A DNA stretch of 64,000 nucleotides from Defluviicoccus sp. bin129 (GTDB lineage Bacteria; Pseudomonadota; Alphaproteobacteria; MPNO01), in the NCBI GenBank assembly GCA_002239065.1, contig MPNO01000019.1, forward strand, positions 1 through 64,000. Reading direction: 5' to 3'. This document shows positions 1 through 7,331 of this stretch, piece by piece (the stretch's first letter is position 1; every line of letters starts with the position of its first letter). Made by a program: the position numbers and the translations under genes. The notes under the pieces are model-generated. The model ran no database searches, was not told the origin of the DNA, and saw only the letters and a list, made by a program, of their open reading frames with translations.

Positions 1-267
1 TTCCTGTTCGTGCTTTCGCCGGAGCTGATGATGCAGGGCTCGGCGCTCGCCGTCGCCCACGCGGCGGCGGCGGCGGTGGGCGGGGTGTGGCTGGTCTCGA
101 TCGGGGGGATAGGCTACTTCACACGGAGGCTGGGCCCGCTGCGGCGGCCGGCGGCCGCTTGCGCGGGCGCCGGATGGTCGGATATCGGCGGGCTCGCGCT
201 GGCCGCGGTCCTGGTGGGGTACGAGGTCGCCGCGGTGCGCCGGGCTCGCCCCGTGGGTGCCGGCTAA
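1..267 (+). CDS. TRAP transporter fused permease (TAXI type), C-terminal fragment
   Basis: The reading frame is open from the first base of the window, so only the last 88 residues are present. They begin FLFVLSPELMMQG, which matches the end of the DctM part of TAXI-type fused TRAP permeases (a conserved PxLL/M near the last helices), followed by a hydrophobic stretch with Ala/Gly-rich segments and a short basic tail. Such permeases import organic acids with a periplasmic TAXI binding protein. The next gene, a Rieske dioxygenase, begins about 60 bases downstream on the same strand, so the transporter may feed it. The identification rests on a short tail. The full permease at the other end of this window has a comparable C-terminal layout. 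Confidence 0.6.
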   Translation, partial: FLFVLSPELMMQGSALAVAHAAAAAVGGVWLVSIGGIGYFTRRLGPLRRPAAACAGAGWSDIGGLALAAVLVGYEVAAVRRARPVGAG

Positions 268-328
268 CCCGGTTTTGACAGCGCGAGCGCGCCGTCGATA
301 CTGTCCCGCACAGCCTCCGGAGCGCGCG

Positions 329-1645
329 ATGACCGTATTCGACAGAACCGAGATCGAGAGCCTGGTCGAGCCGGACCGGGTGCATCGGCGCGTCTATACC
401 GACCCGGAGATCTTCGCGCTCGAGATGGAGCGGATCTTCGGCCGCGCCTGGATACTGGTCGGGCATGACAGCCAGATCCCGCAACCGGGCGACTGGATCC
501 GCACATCCATCGGGCTGCGCGACGTGGTGATGATCCGCGGCGCGGACGGCGCGATCCGCGTCCTCCACAACCGCTGCCCGCATCGCGGCATGACGGTGTG
601 CGTGCCGCGCGCCGGGGGTGGGCGCCGCCTGGTCTGCCCGTATCACGGCTGGGCGTTCGACACCGCCGGGAAATTGCTCGGCGTGCCCCAGCCGGGCGGC
701 TACGACGAAGGGTTCGACCCGGGCGAGGCGCGCCGTTCGATGGCCGCCGTGGCGCGGGTCGAGTCCTGTCGGGGCTTCGTCTTCGCCTCGCTCGCCGCCG
801 AGGGGCCGACGCTCGCCGAATTCCTGGGGGAAATCTCCGACACGCTCGACAATTTCTGCGACCGCGCGCCGGAAGGCGAAGTCGAGATGGTGGGCGCTCC
901 GCTGCGCCAGACCTTCGAGGGCAACTGGAAGCTCCACATGGAGAATTCGGTCGACACGGTGCATCCGGGCTTCGTGCACCGGTCCTCGGTGGAGGCGGCG
1001 CAGGGCTTCATCGCCGCGACCGGCGCGGCCGAGACCGCCGACCAGTCGATCCAGATGTTCAACGCCAACGGGTTCACGCTGAACGAGTGGGATTCGACCG
1101 CCATTCACGGCTATGACGGCGGGCATGTCTTCATGGACGGGTTCTATCGCGGCGGCATCATCGATCCCGACCGCAGGGACCCGGTCTTCGAGGACTACAA
1201 GGCGCGGATGGCGGCGGCCTATGGCGAAGAGCGCATGAAGCGGATCTTCGGCCGCGAGACGTTCAACAACCTCGTCTACCCCAACCTCTCGTTCAACACG
1301 CGGTTCCAGCAGCTGCGCGTGATCCGGCCGGTTTCGGTCGACCGCACCGACGTCCATTCCTACGTGTTCCGCCTCAGGGGCGCGCCGGAAGAGATGTTCC
1401 ACACCGCGGTCAAGTTCGTCTCGACCGCCAACTCGCCGGCCTCTCCCGTGCTCGCCGACGACCTCGCGGTGTTCGAGCAGCTGCAGCAGGGGCTCAACAG
1501 CGAGGGGGTCGAATGGATCGACCTGTCGCGCCGGTCGGGGCGCGAGGAGCCGTTCGGCAACCGCGGCGCCCGCGACCGGGCGACCAGCGAGCTTCCGATG
1601 CGCACCATGATGGGCGCCTGGCGCCGCTACATGGCCGCCGCATGA
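329..1645 (+). CDS. Rieske non-heme iron ring-hydroxylating dioxygenase, alpha subunit
   Basis: This is the large catalytic subunit of an aromatic-ring dioxygenase (438 residues, normal for the family). The Rieske 2Fe-2S ligands are C83-x-H85 and C103-x2-H106, within CPHRG and CPYHGW. The mononuclear iron site is seen as N206-x2-D209-x2-H212-x4-H217 (NSVDTVHPGFVH); D209 is the usual bridge between neighbouring subunits. The ATG was chosen because GGAG lies 6-7 bases upstream and the family N-terminus begins close to it; a GTG 24 codons earlier lies inside the previous gene. The stop overlaps the beta-subunit start as ATGA. No ferredoxin or reductase gene is in the window. The substrate is probably an aromatic acid of the benzoate/anthranilate/cumate kind, which is inference. 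Confidence 0.93.
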   Translation: MTVFDRTEIESLVEPDRVHRRVYTDPEIFALEMERIFGRAWILVGHDSQIPQPGDWIRTSIGLRDVVMIRGADGAIRVLHNRCPHRGMTVCVPRAGGGRRLVCPYHGWAFDTAGKLLGVPQPGGYDEGFDPGEARRSMAAVARVESCRGFVFASLAAEGPTLAEFLGEISDTLDNFCDRAPEGEVEMVGAPLRQTFEGNWKLHMENSVDTVHPGFVHRSSVEAAQGFIAATGAAETADQSIQMFNANGFTLNEWDSTAIHGYDGGHVFMDGFYRGGIIDPDRRDPVFEDYKARMAAAYGEERMKRIFGRETFNNLVYPNLSFNTRFQQLRVIRPVSVDRTDVHSYVFRLRGAPEEMFHTAVKFVSTANSPASPVLADDLAVFEQLQQGLNSEGVEWIDLSRRSGREEPFGNRGARDRATSELPMRTMMGAWRRYMAAA

Positions 1646-2154
1646 GCGGAGTCCTGTCGTCCGCCGGCGGCGTGGACGCGCTGCTCCGGCTCCGCCGGGT
1701 CGAGGAGTTCCTGTTTCACGAGGCGCGGCTGATCGACGAGCGGCGCTTCGAGGACTGGCGCGACCTCTACACCGAGGACGGAATCTACTGGGTGCCGTCG
1801 GAGCCGGACCAGGACAACCCGGCCGACCGGCTGTCGATCTTCTACGAGAACCGCGCGCTGATGGATGTGCGAATCCGCCAGCTCCGCCACGGCGCGTTCT
1901 GGGCCCAGATCCCGCCGGTGCGGACCCGCCACGTGATCGGCAACGTGGTGCTCGAGGAAGGCGGCGGGGACGCGGAGCTCCGCACCCGCTCGTCCTTCGT
2001 GATGCTGGAGCACCGCGACGACCACCGCCGCGTGTTCGGCGGCGAGGCGCGCCACCGCCTGCGCCCCGACGGCGACGGCTTCCGGATCGCCTGGAAACGC
2101 GTCGACCTGGTCGATTGCGAGGGCACCCACGGCTTCATGTCGGTGCCGTTCTGA
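1642..2154 (+). CDS. Ring-hydroxylating dioxygenase, beta subunit
   Basis: The 170-residue product has the NTF2-like fold signature of small dioxygenase subunits: an N-terminal VEEFLFHEARLIDERRFEDW segment, a central LYTEDGIYWVPSEPDQD stretch close to BenB-type proteins, RTRHVIGNV, and a final KRVDLVDC strand region. The small subunit is structural in the alpha3beta3 hexamer. The ATGA overlap with the alpha gene indicates translational coupling. The PSEPDQDNPADRLSIFYENRALMD region resembles benzoate and toluate dioxygenases, which supports an aromatic carboxylate as substrate but does not prove it. The gene is followed by a convergent TRAP transporter operon on the other strand. Confidence 0.9.
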   Translation: MSGVLSSAGGVDALLRLRRVEEFLFHEARLIDERRFEDWRDLYTEDGIYWVPSEPDQDNPADRLSIFYENRALMDVRIRQLRHGAFWAQIPPVRTRHVIGNVVLEEGGGDAELRTRSSFVMLEHRDDHRRVFGGEARHRLRPDGDGFRIAWKRVDLVDCEGTHGFMSVPF

Positions 2155-2156
2155 CG

Positions 2157-2180
2157 GCCGGCCATGGATGGGGCGCCGGC
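2157..2180. terminator. Hairpin between convergent genes
   Basis: Two copies of the self-complementary GCCGGC (2157-2162 and 2175-2180) can pair around a 12-base loop in the 34-base gap between the dioxygenase beta gene and dctM, which converge here. There is no T-tract on either side, so a factor-independent terminator is only a guess from position. Confidence 0.25.
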
Positions 2181-2188
2181 AGCCCGCC

Positions 2189-3505
2189 TCACATCATCCC
2201 GGGCAAATAGAGCGCCGTCGCCGGCACCAGCACGATGATGGCGAGGCGGACGACGTCGCTCACGACGAAGGGCAGCACGCCCAGGAAGGTGTGGTTCATC
2301 GGCACGTCGTCGGCCATCGCGTTGATGACGAAGATGTTCAGCCCGAAGGGCGGCGTGATCATCCCCATCTCGACCGCCATCAGCGCCAGGATGCCGAACC
2401 ACACGCCGACCTGGTCGGGGGTCAGGCCGAGATCGAGCGAGGAGACGATCGGGTAGAAGACCGGCATGGTGAGCAGCACCATCGCCAGCGCATCCATCAC
2501 GCAGCCGAGCAGGATGTAGATCAGCAGCATCGCCGCGATGATCAGCAGCGGCGGCGCGTCGAGGCCGAGAACGACCTGGCCCAGCTCCTGGGGCATCTGG
2601 GTCAAAGCGAGAAAGGCGTTGAAGATCTCGGCGCCCATCAGGATCAGGAAGATCAGCGCCGTGGTCTCCGCCGTGTCGACCAGGCACTCGCGCAAGCCCC
2701 GCCAGCGCATCCTGCCCACGGTGACGGCGAGCAGCCCGACCGCCGCCGCGCCGATCGCCGCGCCCTCGGTGGGCGAGAACCAGCCGAGATAGATGCCGCC
2801 GACGACCAGCACGAAGACCAGCGCCGTCGGCCAGATTTCCTGCAGGCTCATCAGCTTCTCGCGCCACGAGGCGCGCGGCACCGCGGGCGCGGCTTCCGGG
2901 GACAGGCGGACATAGACCGCGACCACGATCATGTAGCCGATGGTCGCGATGATCCCCGGGATCAGGGCGGCGAGGAACAGATGGCCGATCGACTGCTCGG
3001 TATAGACGGCGTAGATGACCAGGATCACCGAGGGCGGGATCAGGATGCCCAGCGTCCCGCCGGCCGCCAGCGTGCCGGTCGACAGCGCGTCCGAGTAGCG
3101 GTAGCGGCGCATTTCGGGCAGCGCCACCTGGGACATGGTCGCCGCGGTGGCGAGCGACGAGCCGCAGATCGCGCCGAACATCGCGCAGCCCCCCACCGAG
3201 GCGATCGCCAGCCCGCCCCGCATATAGCCGAACCAGGCGCTGGCGGCGCGGAACAGGGCCCGGTTGAGCCCGGCCTTGGTCGCGAACTGCCCCATCAGCA
3301 GGAACAGCGGCACCACCGACAGGGTGTAGGACGAGAACCGGCTGTAGGTCGAGTTGTTGAGGGTCTTGATCAGCGGGTCCCAGCCGACCAGGAGCACATA
3401 GCCCAGCCCGCCGATGAACAGCATGGCGAGCCCGACGGGCATGCGCAGCATGATCGCCAGAAGCGTCACCGCGAACAGCACCAGCCCCATCTCGAAGCCG
3501 CTCAT
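2189..3505 (-). CDS. dctM: TRAP transporter large permease DctM
   Basis: A 438-residue integral membrane protein with about twelve hydrophobic segments. It has DctM landmarks: an early MLRMPVGLAMLF helix, FLLMGQFATKAGL, GAICGSSLATAATM, GTLGILIPPSVILVIYA and a late EMGMITPPFGLN motif. DctM conducts Na+-coupled import of substrate delivered by the binding protein. The start chosen overlaps the dctQ stop as ATGA; the upstream extension in the same frame lies wholly inside dctQ. The gene ends the dctP-dctQ-dctM operon, downstream of the HyuA/HyuB genes. The family mostly carries C4-dicarboxylates, keto acids, sugar acids, sulfonates or aromatic acids; the substrate is unknown here. Confidence 0.93.
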   Translation of the reverse strand: MSGFEMGLVLFAVTLLAIMLRMPVGLAMLFIGGLGYVLLVGWDPLIKTLNNSTYSRFSSYTLSVVPLFLLMGQFATKAGLNRALFRAASAWFGYMRGGLAIASVGGCAMFGAICGSSLATAATMSQVALPEMRRYRYSDALSTGTLAAGGTLGILIPPSVILVIYAVYTEQSIGHLFLAALIPGIIATIGYMIVVAVYVRLSPEAAPAVPRASWREKLMSLQEIWPTALVFVLVVGGIYLGWFSPTEGAAIGAAAVGLLAVTVGRMRWRGLRECLVDTAETTALIFLILMGAEIFNAFLALTQMPQELGQVVLGLDAPPLLIIAAMLLIYILLGCVMDALAMVLLTMPVFYPIVSSLDLGLTPDQVGVWFGILALMAVEMGMITPPFGLNIFVINAMADDVPMNHTFLGVLPFVVSDVVRLAIIVLVPATALYLPGMM

Positions 3506-4068
3506 GAGGCGGCCCTGCCCCTGCCGCGGGATTCCCGCATATGCCCGATCGAGCGCAGCATCGAATAGAGGCAGGCGAGCGACCAGGCGATGCAGCCGAC
3601 GAAGGCGAGCGCGTAGCCCCACCATTGCGGGATGCGCAGGAACATCGATGCGTCGGAGGCGTGGTGGGTCGCGATCCCGCCGACCGCCAGGCGCCAGGTG
3701 ACGATCAGGATGCAGACCGAGAAGATCGCGTTCATCGTCGCGTCGAGCCCGTCGCGCGCCGCCTGGCTGAGCCGCGCGGTGAAGAAGTCGACGATCACGT
3801 TCGCCGCGCGCATCTGGCAGTAGGGCATGAAGGAGAAGATCGCGATCGCGCAGCCGAGCTCGACGATCTCCTGATCGCCCAGCACCGGCAGATCGAACCC
3901 GGTCCGCCCGACCACGCTGACCACGGTAAACGCGGTCATGACGATGAGCACGATGCCGCCGAACACGGCGAGCGTCTCGCTCAGCGCGAACAGAGCCGCC
4001 CCGAACCGGTCGTCACGGGGAGCGGCGAGACGCTGCCTCGCGCCGCCCCCCGGTTCGGTCTCCGCCAT
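3502..4068 (-). CDS. dctQ: TRAP transporter small permease DctQ
   Basis: A 188-residue protein with four predicted membrane helices (about residues 27-50, 68-88, 110-135 and 148-172), the usual DctQ topology. A cytoplasmic-looking N-terminus (residues 1-24) precedes helix 1. The motif VVGRTGFDLPVLGDQEIVEL and the later PYCQMRAANVIVDFF are typical of the family, where the segment after helix 2 is conserved. DctQ is the obligate partner of DctM. The stop overlaps dctM (ATGA), and dctP ends four bases upstream of the start, which makes a tight operon. Confidence 0.92.
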   Translation of the reverse strand: MAETEPGGGARQRLAAPRDDRFGAALFALSETLAVFGGIVLIVMTAFTVVSVVGRTGFDLPVLGDQEIVELGCAIAIFSFMPYCQMRAANVIVDFFTARLSQAARDGLDATMNAIFSVCILIVTWRLAVGGIATHHASDASMFLRIPQWWGYALAFVGCIAWSLACLYSMLRSIGHMRESRGRGRAAS

Positions 4069-4071
4069 GCG

Positions 4072-5103
4072 CTACTGGCGGTACTTCTTCGCCAGAGCGA
4101 GCAGGTCGGCGAACATCTGCTTGCCGTTCAGCCCCTTGGCGTCCATGTCCTCGATCCACGCCTGGTGGGCGCCGCGCGCGGCGGCCCGCCAGCGCGCCTC
4201 TTCCGCCGCCGGCAGGGTGATGATCTCGTTGCCCTTCTTGCGGGCGATCTCGCGGCCCGGCGCGGCGCCGCCGTCCCAGAGCGCCCCGTAGCGCCTGGCG
4301 AAGGCCTTGCCGGTGCTCATCTCGACCGCCTTCTTCTGCCTGGCGTCGAGCTTGTTCCAGCTGTCCATGTTCATCACCGTCAACAGCGTCGAATGGTAGA
4401 TCTTGATGTCGGTGTGGAACTTGGTCACCTCGGCATATTTGAACGGGATGGTGATCAGCCAGGGGATCAGCATGCCCTGGGTCTGGCCGCGCGCCAGCGA
4501 CTCGTAGACCGCGGGCAGCGGCATCTGGACCGGAACCCCGCCCAGCGCCTTGACCGCCATGCCGATATAGCGCCCGGCGACGCGGAGCTTGAGCCCCTTG
4601 ATGTCCTCGAGCTTGCGCACCGGGCGCTTGGTGGTGTGCAGGACGCCGATGTCGATGGCATTCAGCGTGATGACCTTGAGCGTCTTGAACTCCCGGTGCG
4701 CGTACTTGTCGAGCCAGTCCCACGCGACCTGGCTGAACACCTCGCCGGAATCGCCGATGAAGGGGAGTTCGAGCGCGGTCAGGATGGGGAACCGCCCGGC
4801 GTGGTACCCGGGCAGGGTATAGGACATGTCGACGACGCCGTTCTCGGCCTGGGCGATGAGGTCGCGCGGCTTGCCGCCGAGCGCCATGCCGTAATAGACC
4901 TGGATCGTCATCGTGTTGCCGGAATGCCGCTCGAAATCCTGCTTGAGCGGCTCGAAGATCCACTTGGTCTCCGGCTGCTTGGGCGAACCGAAGCTATGGA
5001 GCTTCAGCTTGAGCGCATCGGCCCCCGCCGTCCCGGCGCCGAGCGCAAGCGCCGCCGCGGCGGCAAGACCCGTCGCCCTGAGCGTCGTTCGATAACCCGT
5101 CAT
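4072..5103 (-). CDS. dctP: TRAP transporter substrate-binding protein DctP
   Basis: A 343-residue periplasmic binding protein. Residues 1-28 form a signal peptide (basic MTGYRTTLR, hydrophobic Ala/Leu core, AGA-type cleavage region). The body carries DctP-family segments: GGKPRDLIAQAENGVVDMSYTLPG, LPFIGDSGEVFS, KLEDIKGLKLRVAGRYIG (with the Arg that in this family usually clamps the substrate carboxylate) and GGVPVQMPLPAVYESLARG. It is the first gene of the dctPQM operon; about 115 bases separate it from the zinc-ribbon gene upstream, room for a promoter of its own. The PxVYESLxRG form is common in uncharacterised dicarboxylate or aromatic-acid binders. Confidence 0.92.
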   Translation of the reverse strand: MTGYRTTLRATGLAAAAALALGAGTAGADALKLKLHSFGSPKQPETKWIFEPLKQDFERHSGNTMTIQVYYGMALGGKPRDLIAQAENGVVDMSYTLPGYHAGRFPILTALELPFIGDSGEVFSQVAWDWLDKYAHREFKTLKVITLNAIDIGVLHTTKRPVRKLEDIKGLKLRVAGRYIGMAVKALGGVPVQMPLPAVYESLARGQTQGMLIPWLITIPFKYAEVTKFHTDIKIYHSTLLTVMNMDSWNKLDARQKKAVEMSTGKAFARRYGALWDGGAAPGREIARKKGNEIITLPAAEEARWRAAARGAHQAWIEDMDAKGLNGKQMFADLLALAKKYRQ

Positions 5104-5218
5104 GTCCTCTTCTCCCTCGATTCCTCTCGCATCGCCGGGCGGTGGCCGCCACGATCGATCGGGTCGATCCTAGGACATTCGGGGGCGCGGGCGAAACGGC
5201 CCGGGACGGGTTCGCGCC

Positions 5219-5488
5219 TCAGTCGAACAGCACGTCGTCGAGGAACGGGTCTTCGGGCAGCGCGGTCTCGCTGTCCAGCAGCGCGCCGCAGCCGGGGCAG
5301 GCGAAACGCCGCAGCACCACCCGCTCGCCACCGCTATAGGGAATGCCGGCCGCGCCCCGCATCGGGATCTCGGTCATCGCGGCCGCGTGCTTCCAGGGCG
5401 CCCCCTTGGGGCCGAGCGCGTGGCCGCATTTGCGGCAACGGATCTCGCCGCCGTCGATCTCCAGCGTGCTGGAGACCCGCCGGCTCAT
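5219..5488 (-). CDS. Small zinc-ribbon protein like acetone carboxylase gamma subunit
   Basis: An 89-residue protein with two Cys pairs, CRKC near residue 18 and CPGC near residue 64, which suggests a zinc ribbon. Position and pattern fit the acetone carboxylase gamma family (small Zn-binding subunit found with HyuA/HyuB-type alpha and beta subunits in acetone and acetophenone carboxylases). Its ATG overlaps the hyuB stop (ATGA), so the three proteins are probably made together and may form one complex. The family assignment is from motif and context, since the sequence is short. If right, the adjacent enzyme is more likely an ATP-dependent carboxylase than a simple hydantoinase. Confidence 0.65.
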   Translation of the reverse strand: MSRRVSSTLEIDGGEIRCRKCGHALGPKGAPWKHAAAMTEIPMRGAAGIPYSGGERVVLRRFACPGCGALLDSETALPEDPFLDDVLFD

Positions 5489-7320
5489 TCCGCCGCCTCG
5501 GCGGGGACGCGCGCGGCGGCGAGCGCCCTGCGCCTGGCCTCGGTCGCGGCGGCATCGAAGGCCGCGAGGTCCTCGTCGATCGCCACGCCGTAGACGCGCG
5601 CCGCCGTTTCCCGCGACACCACGCCGGCGCGGCAGTCCTCGAGCACCGATCCGGGTTCGCGGTCGAGCGGATCGCCGTACCCGCCGCCGCCGTTCCAGCG
5701 GAGATAGAGCACGTCGTCCCCCATCAGGGGGAACACCCCCCAGGAGATGCGCTCCTGCTCGCCGGGCAGGTCGTCGACCGACTGGCCGAAACCGGCATCC
5801 GCGTTGCGCGGGTCGGTCCCGGCCTCGTTGTTCTTGACCCAGATGTAGGAGTTCGGCGCCCCGGGATAGCCGCCCGCCAGACCCTCGCTCATCGGGAAAT
5901 CGGCGCCCTTGCCGGAGACCACGTAGTGGAGCCCGCCATCGGGCGCGTCATGCGGGGTGAGGCCGATCTCCATCCCGGCGCCGCCGCGATAGCGCCCGGG
6001 CCCGCCCGAATCCGTCATCCGGCGGCGGAACAGGTAGCGCAGGGGAAAGATCGTCTCCAGCGTCTCGACATTGGCCATGCGCGAGATCGGGTTGGGGATC
6101 TCGCCGCCGACATCGATCCCGTCGGCGAAGTTGCGCGCCCCGCCGGACCCGGCGAAGGTCTCGGTCAGGATGCCGATCGCCTCGCCGCCATGCTGGTTGC
6201 GGCCGAACATGAAGACGGCGAAGTGGTTGGCGTGCCACACCGCGGTCGCCTCGCCGGCGTATTTCTCGCTCGCGTCCAGCATCTTGCCGATCGCCGCGCA
6301 GGCCGCGTTGTTGACCGACTGGATGGCGCCCACGGTGGCGACCGAGACCGGCGCGGGCCGCGTGCAGTTCACGATCGAGCCTTCCGGGGCGATCATCTCG
6401 ATGGGCCGGACGACGCCTTCGTTCCAGGTGATGTCGTAGCAGAGCAGCGGGAAGAGCGGGGCGAACAGCCCGCCGAGCGAGGCCCATTTCGTGCAGTTGA
6501 TGGCATGGGGCGCCTGCGGGCTCGACCCCGAGAAATCGAACACCAGGCCGTCGTCCCGCTTGGTCATGGTCAGGTTGACCTTGAACACCTCGCCGTTGAC
6601 GTCGATGTACTGGCGCGATCTCCACGACCCGTCGGGCAGCTCGCGCAGCCGCTCGCGCAGCAGGGTTTCGGATTGCTCGATCAGCGTCCGGCACGCCTCG
6701 TCGACGGTCTCGTGGCCGTATTTCTCGATCAGCGCCAGCATGCGCTCGCGCGCCACGTTGTTGCAGGCGATCATCGAGGACATGTCGAGCGCCACCATCT
6801 CGGGCGAGCGCACCATGTTGAGCAGCGTGTCCATCACGTCCTGGTTCACCCGGCCGCCGCTGACCAGCCGGATGCCGGGCGACGAAAAGCCCTCGGTGAA
6901 GATGTCGGGCGCGTCGGGGCAGAACCCGCCGGGGTTGGTCGCGCCGATGTCGTAGACGTGGACGAAGCACGCGCTCCAGGCGACCAGCTCGCCGCGATAG
7001 TGGATCGGCGCCACGAGGTAGATGTCCGAGGTGTGCAGCGCCGCGGTATAGGGGTCGTTGAGCAGGAAGACGTCGCCCTCGGCGATGTCGTCGCCGAAGC
7101 GCCGGATCGTCGCCTTGCAGGCCTCGGCGGCGCTGGTCAGGTGGTGCAGGAAGCCGACGCCGCCCATCAGCAGCGAGCCGTCGGCGCGGTAGAGCGACAC
7201 CATCAGGTCGTGGCCCTCATTGGTGATCGCCGACCCGGAGACGTGCTTGAGGGTGATCACCGCCTCGTCGACGATGCGGAACAGGCGGTGGCGGATGATG
7301 GAGAAGGTGATCGGATCCAT
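5485..7320 (-). CDS. hyuB: Hydantoinase B / acetone carboxylase alpha-type subunit
   Basis: The 611-residue product begins MDPITFSIIRHRLFRIVDEA and has family segments such as SLYRADGSLLMGG, GDVFLLNDPYTAALHTSDIYLVAP, FSGSSPQAPHAINCT and a C-terminal WNGGGGYGDPLDREP. HyuB-type subunits, with HyuA, open or carboxylate cyclic amides or ketones after ATP-dependent activation. The ATG is preceded by GAGGAG and lies 11 bases after the hyuA stop; the frame stays open far upstream but only antisense to hyuA coding. The TDSGGPGRYRGGAGMEI motif is the usual C-terminal signature. Substrate is unknown. The overlapping zinc-ribbon gene and the TRAP genes just downstream suggest a single uptake-and-activation unit. 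Confidence 0.9.
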   Translation of the reverse strand: MDPITFSIIRHRLFRIVDEAVITLKHVSGSAITNEGHDLMVSLYRADGSLLMGGVGFLHHLTSAAEACKATIRRFGDDIAEGDVFLLNDPYTAALHTSDIYLVAPIHYRGELVAWSACFVHVYDIGATNPGGFCPDAPDIFTEGFSSPGIRLVSGGRVNQDVMDTLLNMVRSPEMVALDMSSMIACNNVARERMLALIEKYGHETVDEACRTLIEQSETLLRERLRELPDGSWRSRQYIDVNGEVFKVNLTMTKRDDGLVFDFSGSSPQAPHAINCTKWASLGGLFAPLFPLLCYDITWNEGVVRPIEMIAPEGSIVNCTRPAPVSVATVGAIQSVNNAACAAIGKMLDASEKYAGEATAVWHANHFAVFMFGRNQHGGEAIGILTETFAGSGGARNFADGIDVGGEIPNPISRMANVETLETIFPLRYLFRRRMTDSGGPGRYRGGAGMEIGLTPHDAPDGGLHYVVSGKGADFPMSEGLAGGYPGAPNSYIWVKNNEAGTDPRNADAGFGQSVDDLPGEQERISWGVFPLMGDDVLYLRWNGGGGYGDPLDREPGSVLEDCRAGVVSRETAARVYGVAIDEDLAAFDAAATEARRRALAAARVPAEAAE

Positions 7321-7331
7321 CGCGGATCTCC